From the IMG/VR virus record IMGVR_UViG_3300025118_000162, positions 1-23,110 of that record: a stretch of DNA of 23,110 nt; one strand, written 5' to 3'. A program made the translations under genes and the position numbers. Below are positions 1 through 4,972 of the stretch, piece by piece; the first letter of the stretch is position 1, and each line of letters begins with the position of its first letter. Below the pieces are notes generated by a model. It ran no database searches, was not told where the DNA came from, and worked only from the letters and a program-made list of their open reading frames with translations. The DNA is from a virus.

Positions 1-90
1 CAGATCTTCTTTACTATACTCAATCATACCACCATTGATGTGTTCCTTACCATCCGATTCAATGTACTCGTGCGGTGCTTGTGTTGTCAT
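1..90 (-). CDS. Hypothetical protein, 5' part only (runs off the left edge)
   Basis: An open frame begins at an ATG at position 90 and stays open to the window edge, giving 30 residues that start MTTQAPHEYIESDGKEH. The next gene upstream ends 30 bases away, which fits the dense same-strand packing around it. No good Shine-Dalgarno sequence precedes the ATG. The fragment is too short to show a domain and I do not recognise it. Confidence 0.5.
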   Translation of the reverse strand, partial: MTTQAPHEYIESDGKEHINGGMIEYSKEDL

Positions 91-120
91 ATTATCAAGT
101 TTAGAATTAGTCACTTTTAT

Positions 121-378
121 TTATTTGGATGCTATGGTTTCTAATTCCCTAAGTGCTTCCATCCTGACAAAGATTGCATCCATATTATAATGTAACTTAT
201 AATTCTCAGTGATAACATAATGACCTATAATATCCTTTCCATCATCACTCCAACCATAACCTTTTACACGTTCACCAACACCATCAATAGTGAATTTCTT
301 GCCACTGTGTAGATAGGAATGATATCTGTCGTCTAAATTAATCATTAGTTTTGGAGAAATGTGTTGATAGTTTAACAT
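121..378 (-). CDS. Hypothetical protein, 85 aa
   Basis: The complete frame starts at ATG 378 and ends at TAA 121. The product is small and mixed in composition, with aromatic residues scattered through it (for example KGYGWSDDG near residues 39-47), and shows no signal peptide or membrane segment. It looks like a small soluble alpha/beta protein. It sits between two other small minus-strand genes, with a 56-base AT-rich gap upstream that could hold a promoter, although I see no clear hexamers. Function is unknown. Confidence 0.6.
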   Translation of the reverse strand: MLNYQHISPKLMINLDDRYHSYLHSGKKFTIDGVGERVKGYGWSDDGKDIIGHYVITENYKLHYNMDAIFVRMEALRELETIASK

Positions 379-434
379 TATCTATAACAAAAACAACAAT
401 TCTTTATATTGTCTTTCTATTCGCGTAATGATTG

Positions 435-686
435 TTAATCTTCATCGTCATCATCGTACAATTCAGGATTAAACTGTATACCGAACATGCCAGTACTACC
501 AGGTTCACGTTCTTCCAATTTAGATATAACTTCTTCAGCAGATATGATATTATCTATACCTGCAATGAGTTTAGCAATATGAGAAACTGTATTAGGTCTC
601 TCGGTTCTTGCTGCAAATGATAATGCATTGCGTAAATGTGACTCTGCTTCACGCATTGACTCTTGTACTGTTTCTGATAGTGCCAT
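435..686 (-). CDS. Conserved-looking small cyanophage protein, 83 aa, acidic tail
   Basis: The frame starts at ATG 686, two bases after the stop of the preceding gene, so the two are probably translationally coupled. The N-terminal 60 residues look helical, with repeated Glu, Arg and Ala (MALSETVQESMREAESHLRN). The C-terminus ends in a run of Asp and Glu (YDDDDED). I recall similar small proteins (helical body, MFG motif, acidic end) in cyanomyovirus genomes, but with no assigned function. There is no membrane segment or signal. The coding call is strong; function is unknown. Confidence 0.7.
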   Translation of the reverse strand: MALSETVQESMREAESHLRNALSFAARTERPNTVSHIAKLIAGIDNIISAEEVISKLEEREPGSTGMFGIQFNPELYDDDDED

Positions 687-688
687 AA

Positions 689-1150
689 TTAATTATCATC
701 CTCATCATTATGTAGAAACCCTGAATCCAACTTAAATCTTCTTCTTTCTTCTTCTGTTGGTGGTGTATATACATACCCATACCTTTCAAGTGCATCATTA
801 AACTCTTTACCATAAACATTACCATTCCAATAATCATTCCATTCAGTAGTAATACCATCAACTGATGATGTAACTTGAATTCCTGGTGTTACAGTAAAAT
901 CTTCTACTTGAGTCCAATCCCTATCATGAACTTTAATACTAGAGTTATTATTTCCTCTTAACAAAGCCAGTAATCTAATACTATCATTATAACATGCCTT
1001 ATAATATTTCATATTATTCTTAACCATACCAACTATGGTATCATATATCTCTTGAGGAGTACATTCTGATTCCATAGCATCTCTAATTGATTCTTCCAAA
1101 TGATGAATAGAATATGATTTATATTCAGGGTTCTCTGTCATTTTGATCAT
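689..1150 (-). CDS. Hypothetical protein, 153 aa
   Basis: The frame starts at ATG 1150; an alternative in-frame ATG lies at 1141, and neither has a strong ribosome site. The first 65 residues look helical, including a stretch ESIRDAMESECTPQEIYDTI that I associate with small hypothetical proteins of cyanophages. The middle is beta-prone and rich in Thr and Val. The last 20 residues are charged, ending HNDEDDN. Its 5' end overlaps the upstream 56-residue gene by 26 bases. No catalytic motif or membrane segment is visible. Confidence 0.65.
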   Translation of the reverse strand: MIKMTENPEYKSYSIHHLEESIRDAMESECTPQEIYDTIVGMVKNNMKYYKACYNDSIRLLALLRGNNNSSIKVHDRDWTQVEDFTVTPGIQVTSSVDGITTEWNDYWNGNVYGKEFNDALERYGYVYTPPTEEERRRFKLDSGFLHNDEDDN

Positions 1151-1295
1151 ACTTGATTGCTTGTTCTATGATAACTTGAATCTCTTTAGATGTCAAGTTA
1201 TTTAACCATTTCCAATTAGGGTCTTGTCTATTCCAATCGATAGTATAAGATCCGTCTTCATTCTGATTGATCTTCAAGGAGTCTACGTTCTGCAT
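1125..1295 (-). CDS. Small conserved hypothetical protein, 56 aa
   Basis: I start this gene at ATG 1295 rather than at the in-frame GTG 1307, because GAGG lies six bases before the ATG. The product contains EDGSYTIDWNRQDPNW followed by a helical LTSKEIQVIIEQAI segment. This two-part layout (an acidic SYTIDW strand, a Trp-rich turn, then a helix) is familiar from cyanomyovirus small hypothetical proteins. It overlaps the 53-residue gene upstream by 38 bases and the 153-residue gene downstream by 26 bases. Function is unknown. Confidence 0.65.
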   Translation of the reverse strand: MQNVDSLKINQNEDGSYTIDWNRQDPNWKWLNNLTSKEIQVIIEQAIKYDQNDREP

Positions 1296-1419
1296 CTCGT
1301 TCCTCACGTTTAATACGTCTTCTTACTAGTTTAGCATACCTTACATCGGATTCTGTGTACAATTCAGGATGTTTCTTTGCCCTCTTGATAATCTTCTTTG
1401 CTGCTTTCTTGTCCTTCAT
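1258..1419 (-). CDS. Small basic hypothetical protein, 53 aa
   Basis: Reading the minus strand from ATG 1419 to TGA 1258 gives a 53-residue, strongly basic, helical protein beginning MKDKKAAKKIIKRAKKHPEL, followed by YTESDVRYAKLVRRRIKREE. I recall small proteins of this kind (Lys-rich first helix, HPELYT turn, charged second helix) in many cyanophage genomes. The basic charge is compatible with nucleic-acid binding, but that is only an inference. It overlaps both neighbours, by 56 bases upstream and 38 downstream, in other frames. Confidence 0.65.
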   Translation of the reverse strand: MKDKKAAKKIIKRAKKHPELYTESDVRYAKLVRRRIKREERDAERRLLEDQSE

Positions 1420-1609
1420 TAAAATTAAGTTCTGTTACTTCTCCAACTATGGTATCTATATGATGATATAAACTACGCTCAAGACAATATAATTCTTTCA
1501 CATAGTCCATATTCTCTTGAGTGAGTCGATCTACATCATCTTCAAGCATTTCTATTCTAGTAAGGAGATGATCTCTCATCTCCATCATCTCCTCATACAG
1601 ATTATGCAT
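1364..1609 (-). CDS. Coiled-coil hypothetical protein, 81 aa
   Basis: The frame starts at ATG 1609, preceded by AGAGAA. Residues 5-60 are a predicted coiled coil with heptad-like hydrophobic spacing (EEMMEMRDHLLTRIEMLEDD), suggesting a dimeric helix. The last 20 residues are polar and overlap the start of the 53-residue gene in another frame. It overlaps the upstream gene by 8 bases. Similar short coiled-coil proteins occur in cyanomyoviruses, with no function that I know of. Confidence 0.65.
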   Translation of the reverse strand: MHNLYEEMMEMRDHLLTRIEMLEDDVDRLTQENMDYVKELYCLERSLYHHIDTIVGEVTELNFNEGQESSKEDYQEGKETS

Positions 1610-1802
1610 TTCTCTTTTTTAAAGGAGCATAGTTTTGATTACCAATATGTATCGGTCTATCAACATATGCAATATCCTTAACCACCTGCGAAGACTTCTG
1701 CAATTGTTCTACTGCTGCTATTAGTTCAGGTGTTTCTTCCCATTCCCAAATCTGATTACGCTTATCGCCTTTCTTTTCAATTGTATATGATCGTAATGTC
1801 AT
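1602..1802 (-). CDS. Hypothetical protein, 66 aa
   Basis: ATG 1802 overlaps the TGA of the upstream 58-residue gene in the classic ATGA arrangement, so translation is probably coupled. The product has an N-terminal beta-like part (MTLRSYTIEKKGDKRNQIWE), a short helix around residues 24-40, and a basic end. No domain, membrane segment or catalytic motif can be seen. Function is unknown. Confidence 0.65.
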   Translation of the reverse strand: MTLRSYTIEKKGDKRNQIWEWEETPELIAAVEQLQKSSQVVKDIAYVDRPIHIGNQNYAPLKKRNA

Positions 1803-1975
1803 TGAATCCTCCGTTTAAATTGTTCGTGTTTAAGTTGTCGCTCTAATTCAAACTTAATTGTATTTAATGGTTGAATGAGATAATTGTCCCATTCATTCTC
1901 ATGTAACAGATCTTCAAGATGTGCTACATGTTCTAATGCAAATACCAATTTAGTATGATTGTTCATTCTAGGCAT
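1799..1975 (-). CDS. Small helical hypothetical protein, 58 aa
   Basis: The minus strand reads from ATG 1975 to TGA 1799, giving a helical protein with FALEHVAHLEDLLHENEWDN in the middle and a basic second helix (FELERQLKHEQFKRR). An in-frame ATG three codons in is an alternative start. The EHVAHLE...LLHENEWDNY pattern is familiar from cyanophage small genes. Its start overlaps the upstream stop as TAATG, and its stop overlaps the next start as ATGA, so it lies in a translationally coupled string. Confidence 0.7.
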   Translation of the reverse strand: MPRMNNHTKLVFALEHVAHLEDLLHENEWDNYLIQPLNTIKFELERQLKHEQFKRRIQ

Positions 1976-2265
1976 TAATCATTACTCTTAGTTCTCTCAT
2001 ATGTCCCTACATCATACTCTATCACAATTTTCTTACTGGTTCTACCACTCTGGTCGTATGTATTCATATGCACCACTTCACCATTCTCTATTGATTTGAT
2101 TAAATACGCTACCTGATCATTCTCTATGCCTGTAGGGCTGTTCTTAAGGCATCTTAAGATACATTCAGCATCACTAATTGGTAGCTTTTGAGTCCATCCA
2201 TCCTCATCAATATAAGTGCCTGGTTGTATATTCGTTTTTCCTGTTGGGGTTTCTGCATTACTCAT
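1975..2265 (-). CDS. Hypothetical protein, 96 aa
   Basis: ATG 2265 is preceded by GGAG at good spacing. The product has a flexible N-terminus with a GTYIDEDGW segment around residues 17-25, a central helical region (SDAECILRCLKNS) and a beta-prone C-terminal half with KKIVIEYDVGTYER. It contains two cysteines close together (CILRC), but no full metal-binding motif. It ends at the start of the 58-residue gene (TAATG). Function is unknown. Confidence 0.65.
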   Translation of the reverse strand: MSNAETPTGKTNIQPGTYIDEDGWTQKLPISDAECILRCLKNSPTGIENDQVAYLIKSIENGEVVHMNTYDQSGRTSKKIVIEYDVGTYERTKSND

Positions 2266-2268
2266 TTT

Positions 2269-2499
2269 TTACTCCGTTGGGGTTGATAAATCAGGCATGT
2301 GTTTAAGTATATCATTATCACCTAATACATCATGCAATACTATACTATAAGTCTCTCTTGTTTTCATTTCTAACTTCACTAAAAACTTACACATTTGTTT
2401 GAGTGTATCAACATCATAACACTCATCAATCTCTCTTGACATCTTTTCATACTCAAATAGTTGCGATGTATTACGCAATTCAATATTATCAGGATTCAT
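2269..2499 (-). CDS. Hypothetical helical protein, 76 aa
   Basis: ATG 2499 follows GAGAGGA, a good ribosome site, and overlaps the end of the upstream gene by 11 bases. The product is mostly helical (REIDECYDVDTLKQMCKFLV), with a second helix ending MKTRETYSIVLHDVLGDNDI. It resembles small helical regulators in length and composition, but no DNA-binding motif can be identified. It ends three bases before the next start. Function is unknown. Confidence 0.65.
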   Translation of the reverse strand: MNPDNIELRNTSQLFEYEKMSREIDECYDVDTLKQMCKFLVKLEMKTRETYSIVLHDVLGDNDILKHMPDLSTPTE

Positions 2500-2770
2500 T
2501 TATCCTCTCTTCATAAAATATATTATCATCATAACCAATCATTAATTTCTTCCAACCATCATTATCTTGTTTATATATTTCCTGAATAGATTCCTTTCCT
2601 TCATTAGTTGTCCATGTACGTTCCCACCAATCTCTTATATCATTATAAACATATCCTTTCTTTTTTAAATCATCAATAAAGTTATTGAGATTGAGATTAA
2701 AATCTTCTCCCTTATGACTACCAACATTGATATTCATAATAGATCTATAAATTGAATCTAAAATACTCAT
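2489..2770 (-). CDS. Hypothetical protein, 93 aa
   Basis: ATG 2770 has an excellent ribosome site, AAGGAGG five bases upstream, lying over the last codons of the preceding gene. The product is aromatic and charged, with a WWERTWTTNEG segment around residues 48-58 and a C-terminal YDDNIFYEERINES. No domain is recognised, and there is no signal peptide or membrane span. The strong ribosome site suggests it is well translated. Confidence 0.65.
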   Translation of the reverse strand: MSILDSIYRSIMNINVGSHKGEDFNLNLNNFIDDLKKKGYVYNDIRDWWERTWTTNEGKESIQEIYKQDNDGWKKLMIGYDDNIFYEERINES

Positions 2771-2771
2771 T

Positions 2772-2969
2772 TCATCCTCCTTTTAATGGAAGTTTACCCA
2801 TTCTACATCTCTCCTTATCTTCTTCTGTCTCTGCTAAATCACACTGATGTGATGTCATTGCATCCACCACTTCTCCAGTATATTGTAAGTGCATGGGATT
2901 ACGAAGAACTGCTAATTCTTTTTTAAGAGATTCAATTTCTAATTTAAGACGTTCTAATTCTTCTTCCAT
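2772..2969 (-). CDS. Small coiled-coil protein, 65 aa; first gene of its transcription unit
   Basis: The N-terminal 22 residues form a short coiled coil (MEEELERLKLEIESLKKELA). It is followed by a region with two cysteines, CDLAETEEDKERC, spaced 12 residues apart. The sequence ends LPLKGG, and its last codons contain the GGAGG ribosome site of the next gene. This is the first gene downstream of the terminator and tandem promoter region at 2993-3060. I see no ribosome site of its own, so it may be read from a very short leader. Small proteins like this are common in cyanomyoviruses; function is unknown. Confidence 0.65.
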   Translation of the reverse strand: MEEELERLKLEIESLKKELAVLRNPMHLQYTGEVVDAMTSHQCDLAETEEDKERCRMGKLPLKGG

Positions 2970-2992
2970 AGTTTTTTTAATCTATGTAGTCA

Positions 2993-3018
2993 ATTATAAC
3001 ATACTCTATATTATAGCA
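2993..3018 (-). promoter_or_regulatory. Tandem extended -10 promoters for the 2969 gene run
   Basis: On the minus strand two perfect TATAAT hexamers occur 17 bases apart, at 3010-3015 and 2993-2998. Each is preceded by a TGN extension (TGCTATAAT and TGTTATAAT). No good -35 element is present at either, which is normal for extended -10 promoters read by sigma-70-type RNA polymerase. They lie immediately downstream of a terminator hairpin and 24 to 46 bases before the first ATG. The strand and position fit a promoter for the small-gene run to the left. Confidence 0.55.
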
Positions 3019-3027
3019 CATAATATA

Positions 3028-3060
3028 AAACTCCCGTCTGTTAGTAGGTGACGAGAGTTT
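3028..3060 (-). terminator. Intrinsic terminator ending the 4315-3160 small-gene run
   Basis: On the minus strand an 11-base-pair stem (AAACTCTCGTC with GACGGGAGTTT, one G-U pair) encloses an 11-base loop and is followed by TATATT. Read on the plus strand, the G-U pair becomes a C-A mismatch, so the minus direction folds better. The plus strand has the better T-run (TTTCTTTTT), so bidirectional action is possible. No plus-strand gene approaches it. It separates the two small-gene runs. Confidence 0.65.
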
Positions 3061-3159
3061 CTTTTTACTATTAAATTTTGTTAACGTTTGGACTATTTAA
3101 GGCGGATGCGAATAAGGTAGCATTTTAACTCTTAACTTTACTACAAATAGACTCTAAAC

Positions 3160-3309
3160 CTAAATTAGAACCTCCTTACAGATTCGTTTACAAGTAGACT
3201 GATTATCTTCACAGTCGATTAAACACTCGTAATATTCTGCGATCATATCATTATCAGTCTTAAAAGTTTCCTCGGCTGCTAATTGATTGAATGGGATTAA
3301 GTTGTGCAT
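3160..3309 (-). CDS. Small twin CX3C protein, 49 aa
   Basis: ATG 3309 follows GGAGA at suitable spacing and the frame ends at TAG 3160. The protein begins MHNLIPFNQLAAEE and has four cysteines at residues 29, 33, 40 and 44, giving the pattern C-X3-C-X6-C-X3-C inside a predicted helix-turn-helix. I recall related small proteins with this YYECLI(D/E)C...C...C layout in cyanomyoviruses, without function. The pattern fits a disulfide-stapled or metal-binding helical hairpin, which is an inference. It is the last gene before the terminator at 3028-3060; the 99 bases between hold nothing I can identify. Confidence 0.7.
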   Translation of the reverse strand: MHNLIPFNQLAAEETFKTDNDMIAEYYECLIDCEDNQSTCKRICKEVLI

Positions 3310-3354
3310 AATCGTCTCCAGATACTACAAAATAACATAATGTAAAACACATAA

Positions 3355-3384
3355 CAAGGAGTTTTAATGCATTTTGCCTCCTTT
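3355..3384 (-). other. Leader element: strong ribosome site, two-codon ORF and inverted repeat
   Basis: On the minus strand AAAGGAGG (3384-3377) stands four bases before ATG CAT TAA (3372-3364), an apparent start followed by one codon and a stop. The same stretch is an inverted repeat: AAGGAG at 3356-3361 pairs with CTCCTT at 3378-3383, around an ATGCAT palindrome. It lies in the 140-base gap between the 117- and 49-residue genes. It could be a translated mini-ORF, a ribosome-binding hairpin or a gene remnant. Confidence 0.35.
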
Positions 3385-3396
3385 AATTCTCCCTAT

Positions 3397-3404
3397 TATT
3401 TATC
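3397..3404 (-). promoter_or_regulatory. Late-promoter-like octamer GATAAATA
   Basis: The minus strand reads GATAAATA, differing at one base from the T4 late promoter TATAAATA that is recognised by the gp55-type sigma factor. It lies 88 bases before the 49-residue gene and directly before the strong ribosome site and mini-ORF at 3364-3384. In AT-rich DNA a single octamer is weak evidence, hence the low confidence. Confidence 0.3.
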
Positions 3405-3449
3405 ATAAAATGCACACAAATGCAAGTTCGGTTTTACAAAAATTTATGC

Positions 3450-3803
3450 CTAGGCAATACTACTTACATATTCTTTCCACTCATTCAGATGCTCTTCTGA
3501 CCAATCCTCCATATAATGTTTACCTAATGCTCCACCTAATAAAGTAACACTAATACCATTAATAGACTTAACTGATTCAGCACCACGGAACTTCCCTGCT
3601 GGTGCATGTGGATTATGTATTGTTCTAACATGTTCTATCACTTCATCTCTTATCTCTAAGAGTTCATGATAACATTTCTGATTGTGAGAACAACCACGCA
3701 ATTCATGATCTGCCTTATATAATGATTCAAGAAAGAGTGCATGCGCTCTAGTCCACTTTTCCTCTTTGGTCTCTTTCTCACTAATTGCATTCTGATCCTT
3801 CAT
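3450..3803 (-). CDS. Hypothetical protein, 117 aa
   Basis: ATG 3803 overlaps the stop of the upstream gene (ATGA), indicating coupling. The first 65 residues are charged and helical, with a CSHNQKCYHELLEIRDEVIE segment. The second half carries a Gly-rich turn-strand region (SINGISVTLLGGALGKHYME) and ends in a Trp-containing helix. No known catalytic motif, membrane span or signal is visible. A GCCTAGGC palindrome covers the stop codon. Function is unknown. Confidence 0.65.
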   Translation of the reverse strand: MKDQNAISEKETKEEKWTRAHALFLESLYKADHELRGCSHNQKCYHELLEIRDEVIEHVRTIHNPHAPAGKFRGAESVKSINGISVTLLGGALGKHYMEDWSEEHLNEWKEYVSSIA

Positions 3804-4039
3804 TTCTTTTTCTTCTCCTTTTTAACTTCTCTGATTATGTATGCTTTAGCAGACGCATAATTTTTAGCAACATGTGGAAACGTACCATTGTATATAATCT
3901 GCATCTTTTTACTGCCTATTATAGGCACAGCTGCCCACATTCCATCTTTGGTTACATAACCTTCAGGAGTACCACATTTAGTATCCAGAATAGTTTTATT
4001 GGGACAAGTGTAAAACTTTCTATAATCAGTTTGTCTCAT
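3800..4039 (-). CDS. Hypothetical protein, 79 aa, lysine-rich end
   Basis: ATG 4039 has AAGGAG eight bases upstream and overlaps the previous stop (ATGA). The product is beta-prone, with two cysteines (YTCPNKTILDTKCGTPEGY) near the N-terminus. A segment of the type GMWAAVPIIGSKKMQIIYNG follows, and the C-terminus is very basic (KKEKKKK). A nucleic-acid or membrane-surface role would fit the tail, but nothing else supports it. Confidence 0.65.
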   Translation of the reverse strand: MRQTDYRKFYTCPNKTILDTKCGTPEGYVTKDGMWAAVPIIGSKKMQIIYNGTFPHVAKNYASAKAYIIREVKKEKKKK

Positions 4040-4188
4040 TTTGTCAACTCCTTTATTTTATCTTTCCAATACTGTCTATCATCATCATCCAACCAAGGAT
4101 TATGTGATTGCACATAAGCATGTTGCAACCACTTATCCCTAGTCCAGTCCTTACGGGGTTGACCGTCATACTGTTTAGAACTTGGCAT
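4036..4188 (-). CDS. Small aromatic hypothetical protein, 50 aa
   Basis: The minus strand from ATG 4188 to TGA 4036 encodes 50 residues starting MPSSKQYDGQPRKDWTRDKW, with four tryptophans and an acidic DDDDRQYW segment. It overlaps the upstream gene by 14 bases and the downstream start by 4 (ATGA). The last codons contain the ribosome site of the next gene. The coupling on both sides and uninterrupted frame support a real gene. Function is unknown. Confidence 0.6.
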   Translation of the reverse strand: MPSSKQYDGQPRKDWTRDKWLQHAYVQSHNPWLDDDDRQYWKDKIKELTK

Positions 4189-4315
4189 TTACACTAACAA
4201 CAGTAGCATTAGGATTACGTGCCAGTGCTACCTGCTTTGCTTCTTGATAATCTTTTGCATGAACCTCTTCATAGAAGACGGTACCTGCAACGTACAGTTT
4301 GACTTCGCAGCGCAT
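4175..4315 (-). CDS. Small conserved cyanophage protein, 46 aa
   Basis: ATG 4315 follows AGAGGAAA, a good ribosome site, and the frame ends at TAA 4175. The product starts MRCEVKLYVAGTVFYEEVHA, has a helix with KDYQEAKQVALARNPNA, and ends VVSVNAKF. This strand-helix-strand layout with RNPNATVVSV is very familiar to me from T4-like cyanophage genomes, where it remains a hypothetical protein. It is the first gene of a coupled run after a promoter-like sequence at 4342-4371. Confidence 0.75.
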   Translation of the reverse strand: MRCEVKLYVAGTVFYEEVHAKDYQEAKQVALARNPNATVVSVNAKF

Positions 4316-4341
4316 GGGAGTTTCCTCTTTGGTATGTGTCT

Positions 4342-4371
4342 ATTATAAACTATTTACTGAATGAATGGCAT
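4342..4371 (-). promoter_or_regulatory. Sigma-70-like promoter before the 46-residue gene
   Basis: A perfect TATAAT (minus strand, 4347-4342) is preceded after 18 bases by ATGCCA, which matches four of six bases of TTGACA. The predicted transcript would start near 4335, about 20 bases before ATG 4315 and its ribosome site. The site lies in the short gap after the oxygenase stop, where a new transcription unit is expected. An AGTAAATA just upstream of the -10 is a poor late-promoter match. Confidence 0.45.
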
Positions 4372-4372
4372 G

Positions 4373-4972
4373 TCAGTGGACACTTTCTTTTTTGGTCACT
4401 GAAGTAATACTAAAATTACATGCTACAGTCTTTCTTATAATATCACTTTTCTGAGGAGATACACCATGTAGCATATGAGATGGGAAAAATATAATATTTC
4501 CTGCTTTTAAATCTGGCATCCACACACTATAATAATCTGATATCAAGGATTGTGCTCCTGGTGTTAATACCATATCACATCTATCCCTAAAATAAAGTTT
4601 AGAAAAACCTTCTCCTTCATTTGCAGCAAATACACAAACAAAATCTTCAACACGAACACCAACTTCTGATGTCAGATGATCATGAACTTCTTGATGATCT
4701 CCTTTTCTATATAAATTTATCCAGGGACTAGATAAGATAAAATCAAACGTTACATTAAAATCATTCGCCAATAGATCTAAACTAGGCTTAAGTAAAGAAA
4801 CCCAATCATCTGATTTTAATGGAATCCTATTTAAAGAACATTGCTCACCCCATTTAAAACCCGTATTATCAATTGATGTTTGCTCATAACTGTTAATAAC
4901 ATCAATTATCTCCTTGGCATTAGGAGCTACATACTGCATATAAAAATTAGAGGGAAATAAAACTTTTTTCAT
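4373..4972 (-). CDS. 2OG-Fe(II) oxygenase-like protein, 199 aa
   Basis: This resembles the small 2-oxoglutarate- and iron-dependent dioxygenases common in cyanomyoviruses. The sequence shows the family order: an N-terminal helical part, then SPWINLYRKGD (82-92), a metal-ligand segment VHDHL (His97, His99), core strands (VEDFVCVFAANEGEG), then a distal FFPSHMLHGVSP (His169) and an arginine (Arg180) placed to bind 2-oxoglutarate. The first ligand motif reads H-x-H rather than the textbook H-x-D, as in a subgroup of phage relatives. The substrate cannot be inferred; protein or nucleic-acid modification are both possible. Its start overlaps the helicase stop by four bases (ATGA), so the two genes form one coupled pair. 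Confidence 0.75.
   Translation of the reverse strand: MKKVLFPSNFYMQYVAPNAKEIIDVINSYEQTSIDNTGFKWGEQCSLNRIPLKSDDWVSLLKPSLDLLANDFNVTFDFILSSPWINLYRKGDHQEVHDHLTSEVGVRVEDFVCVFAANEGEGFSKLYFRDRCDMVLTPGAQSLISDYYSVWMPDLKAGNIIFFPSHMLHGVSPQKSDIIRKTVACNFSITSVTKKESVH

Noticed and set aside
1296-1307. GTG 1307 as start of the 56-residue gene
   Set aside because: ATG 1295 has GAGG at good spacing, whereas GTG 1307 has none.
3367-3408. Plus-strand 13-residue ORF after AAGGAG
   Set aside because: It is very short and lies within the inverted repeat; the ribosome site is explained by the palindrome and there is no other plus-strand gene nearby.
3785-4117. Plus-strand 110-residue ORF
   Set aside because: It lies antisense to three coupled minus-strand genes with good ribosome sites and shows no recognisable protein features.
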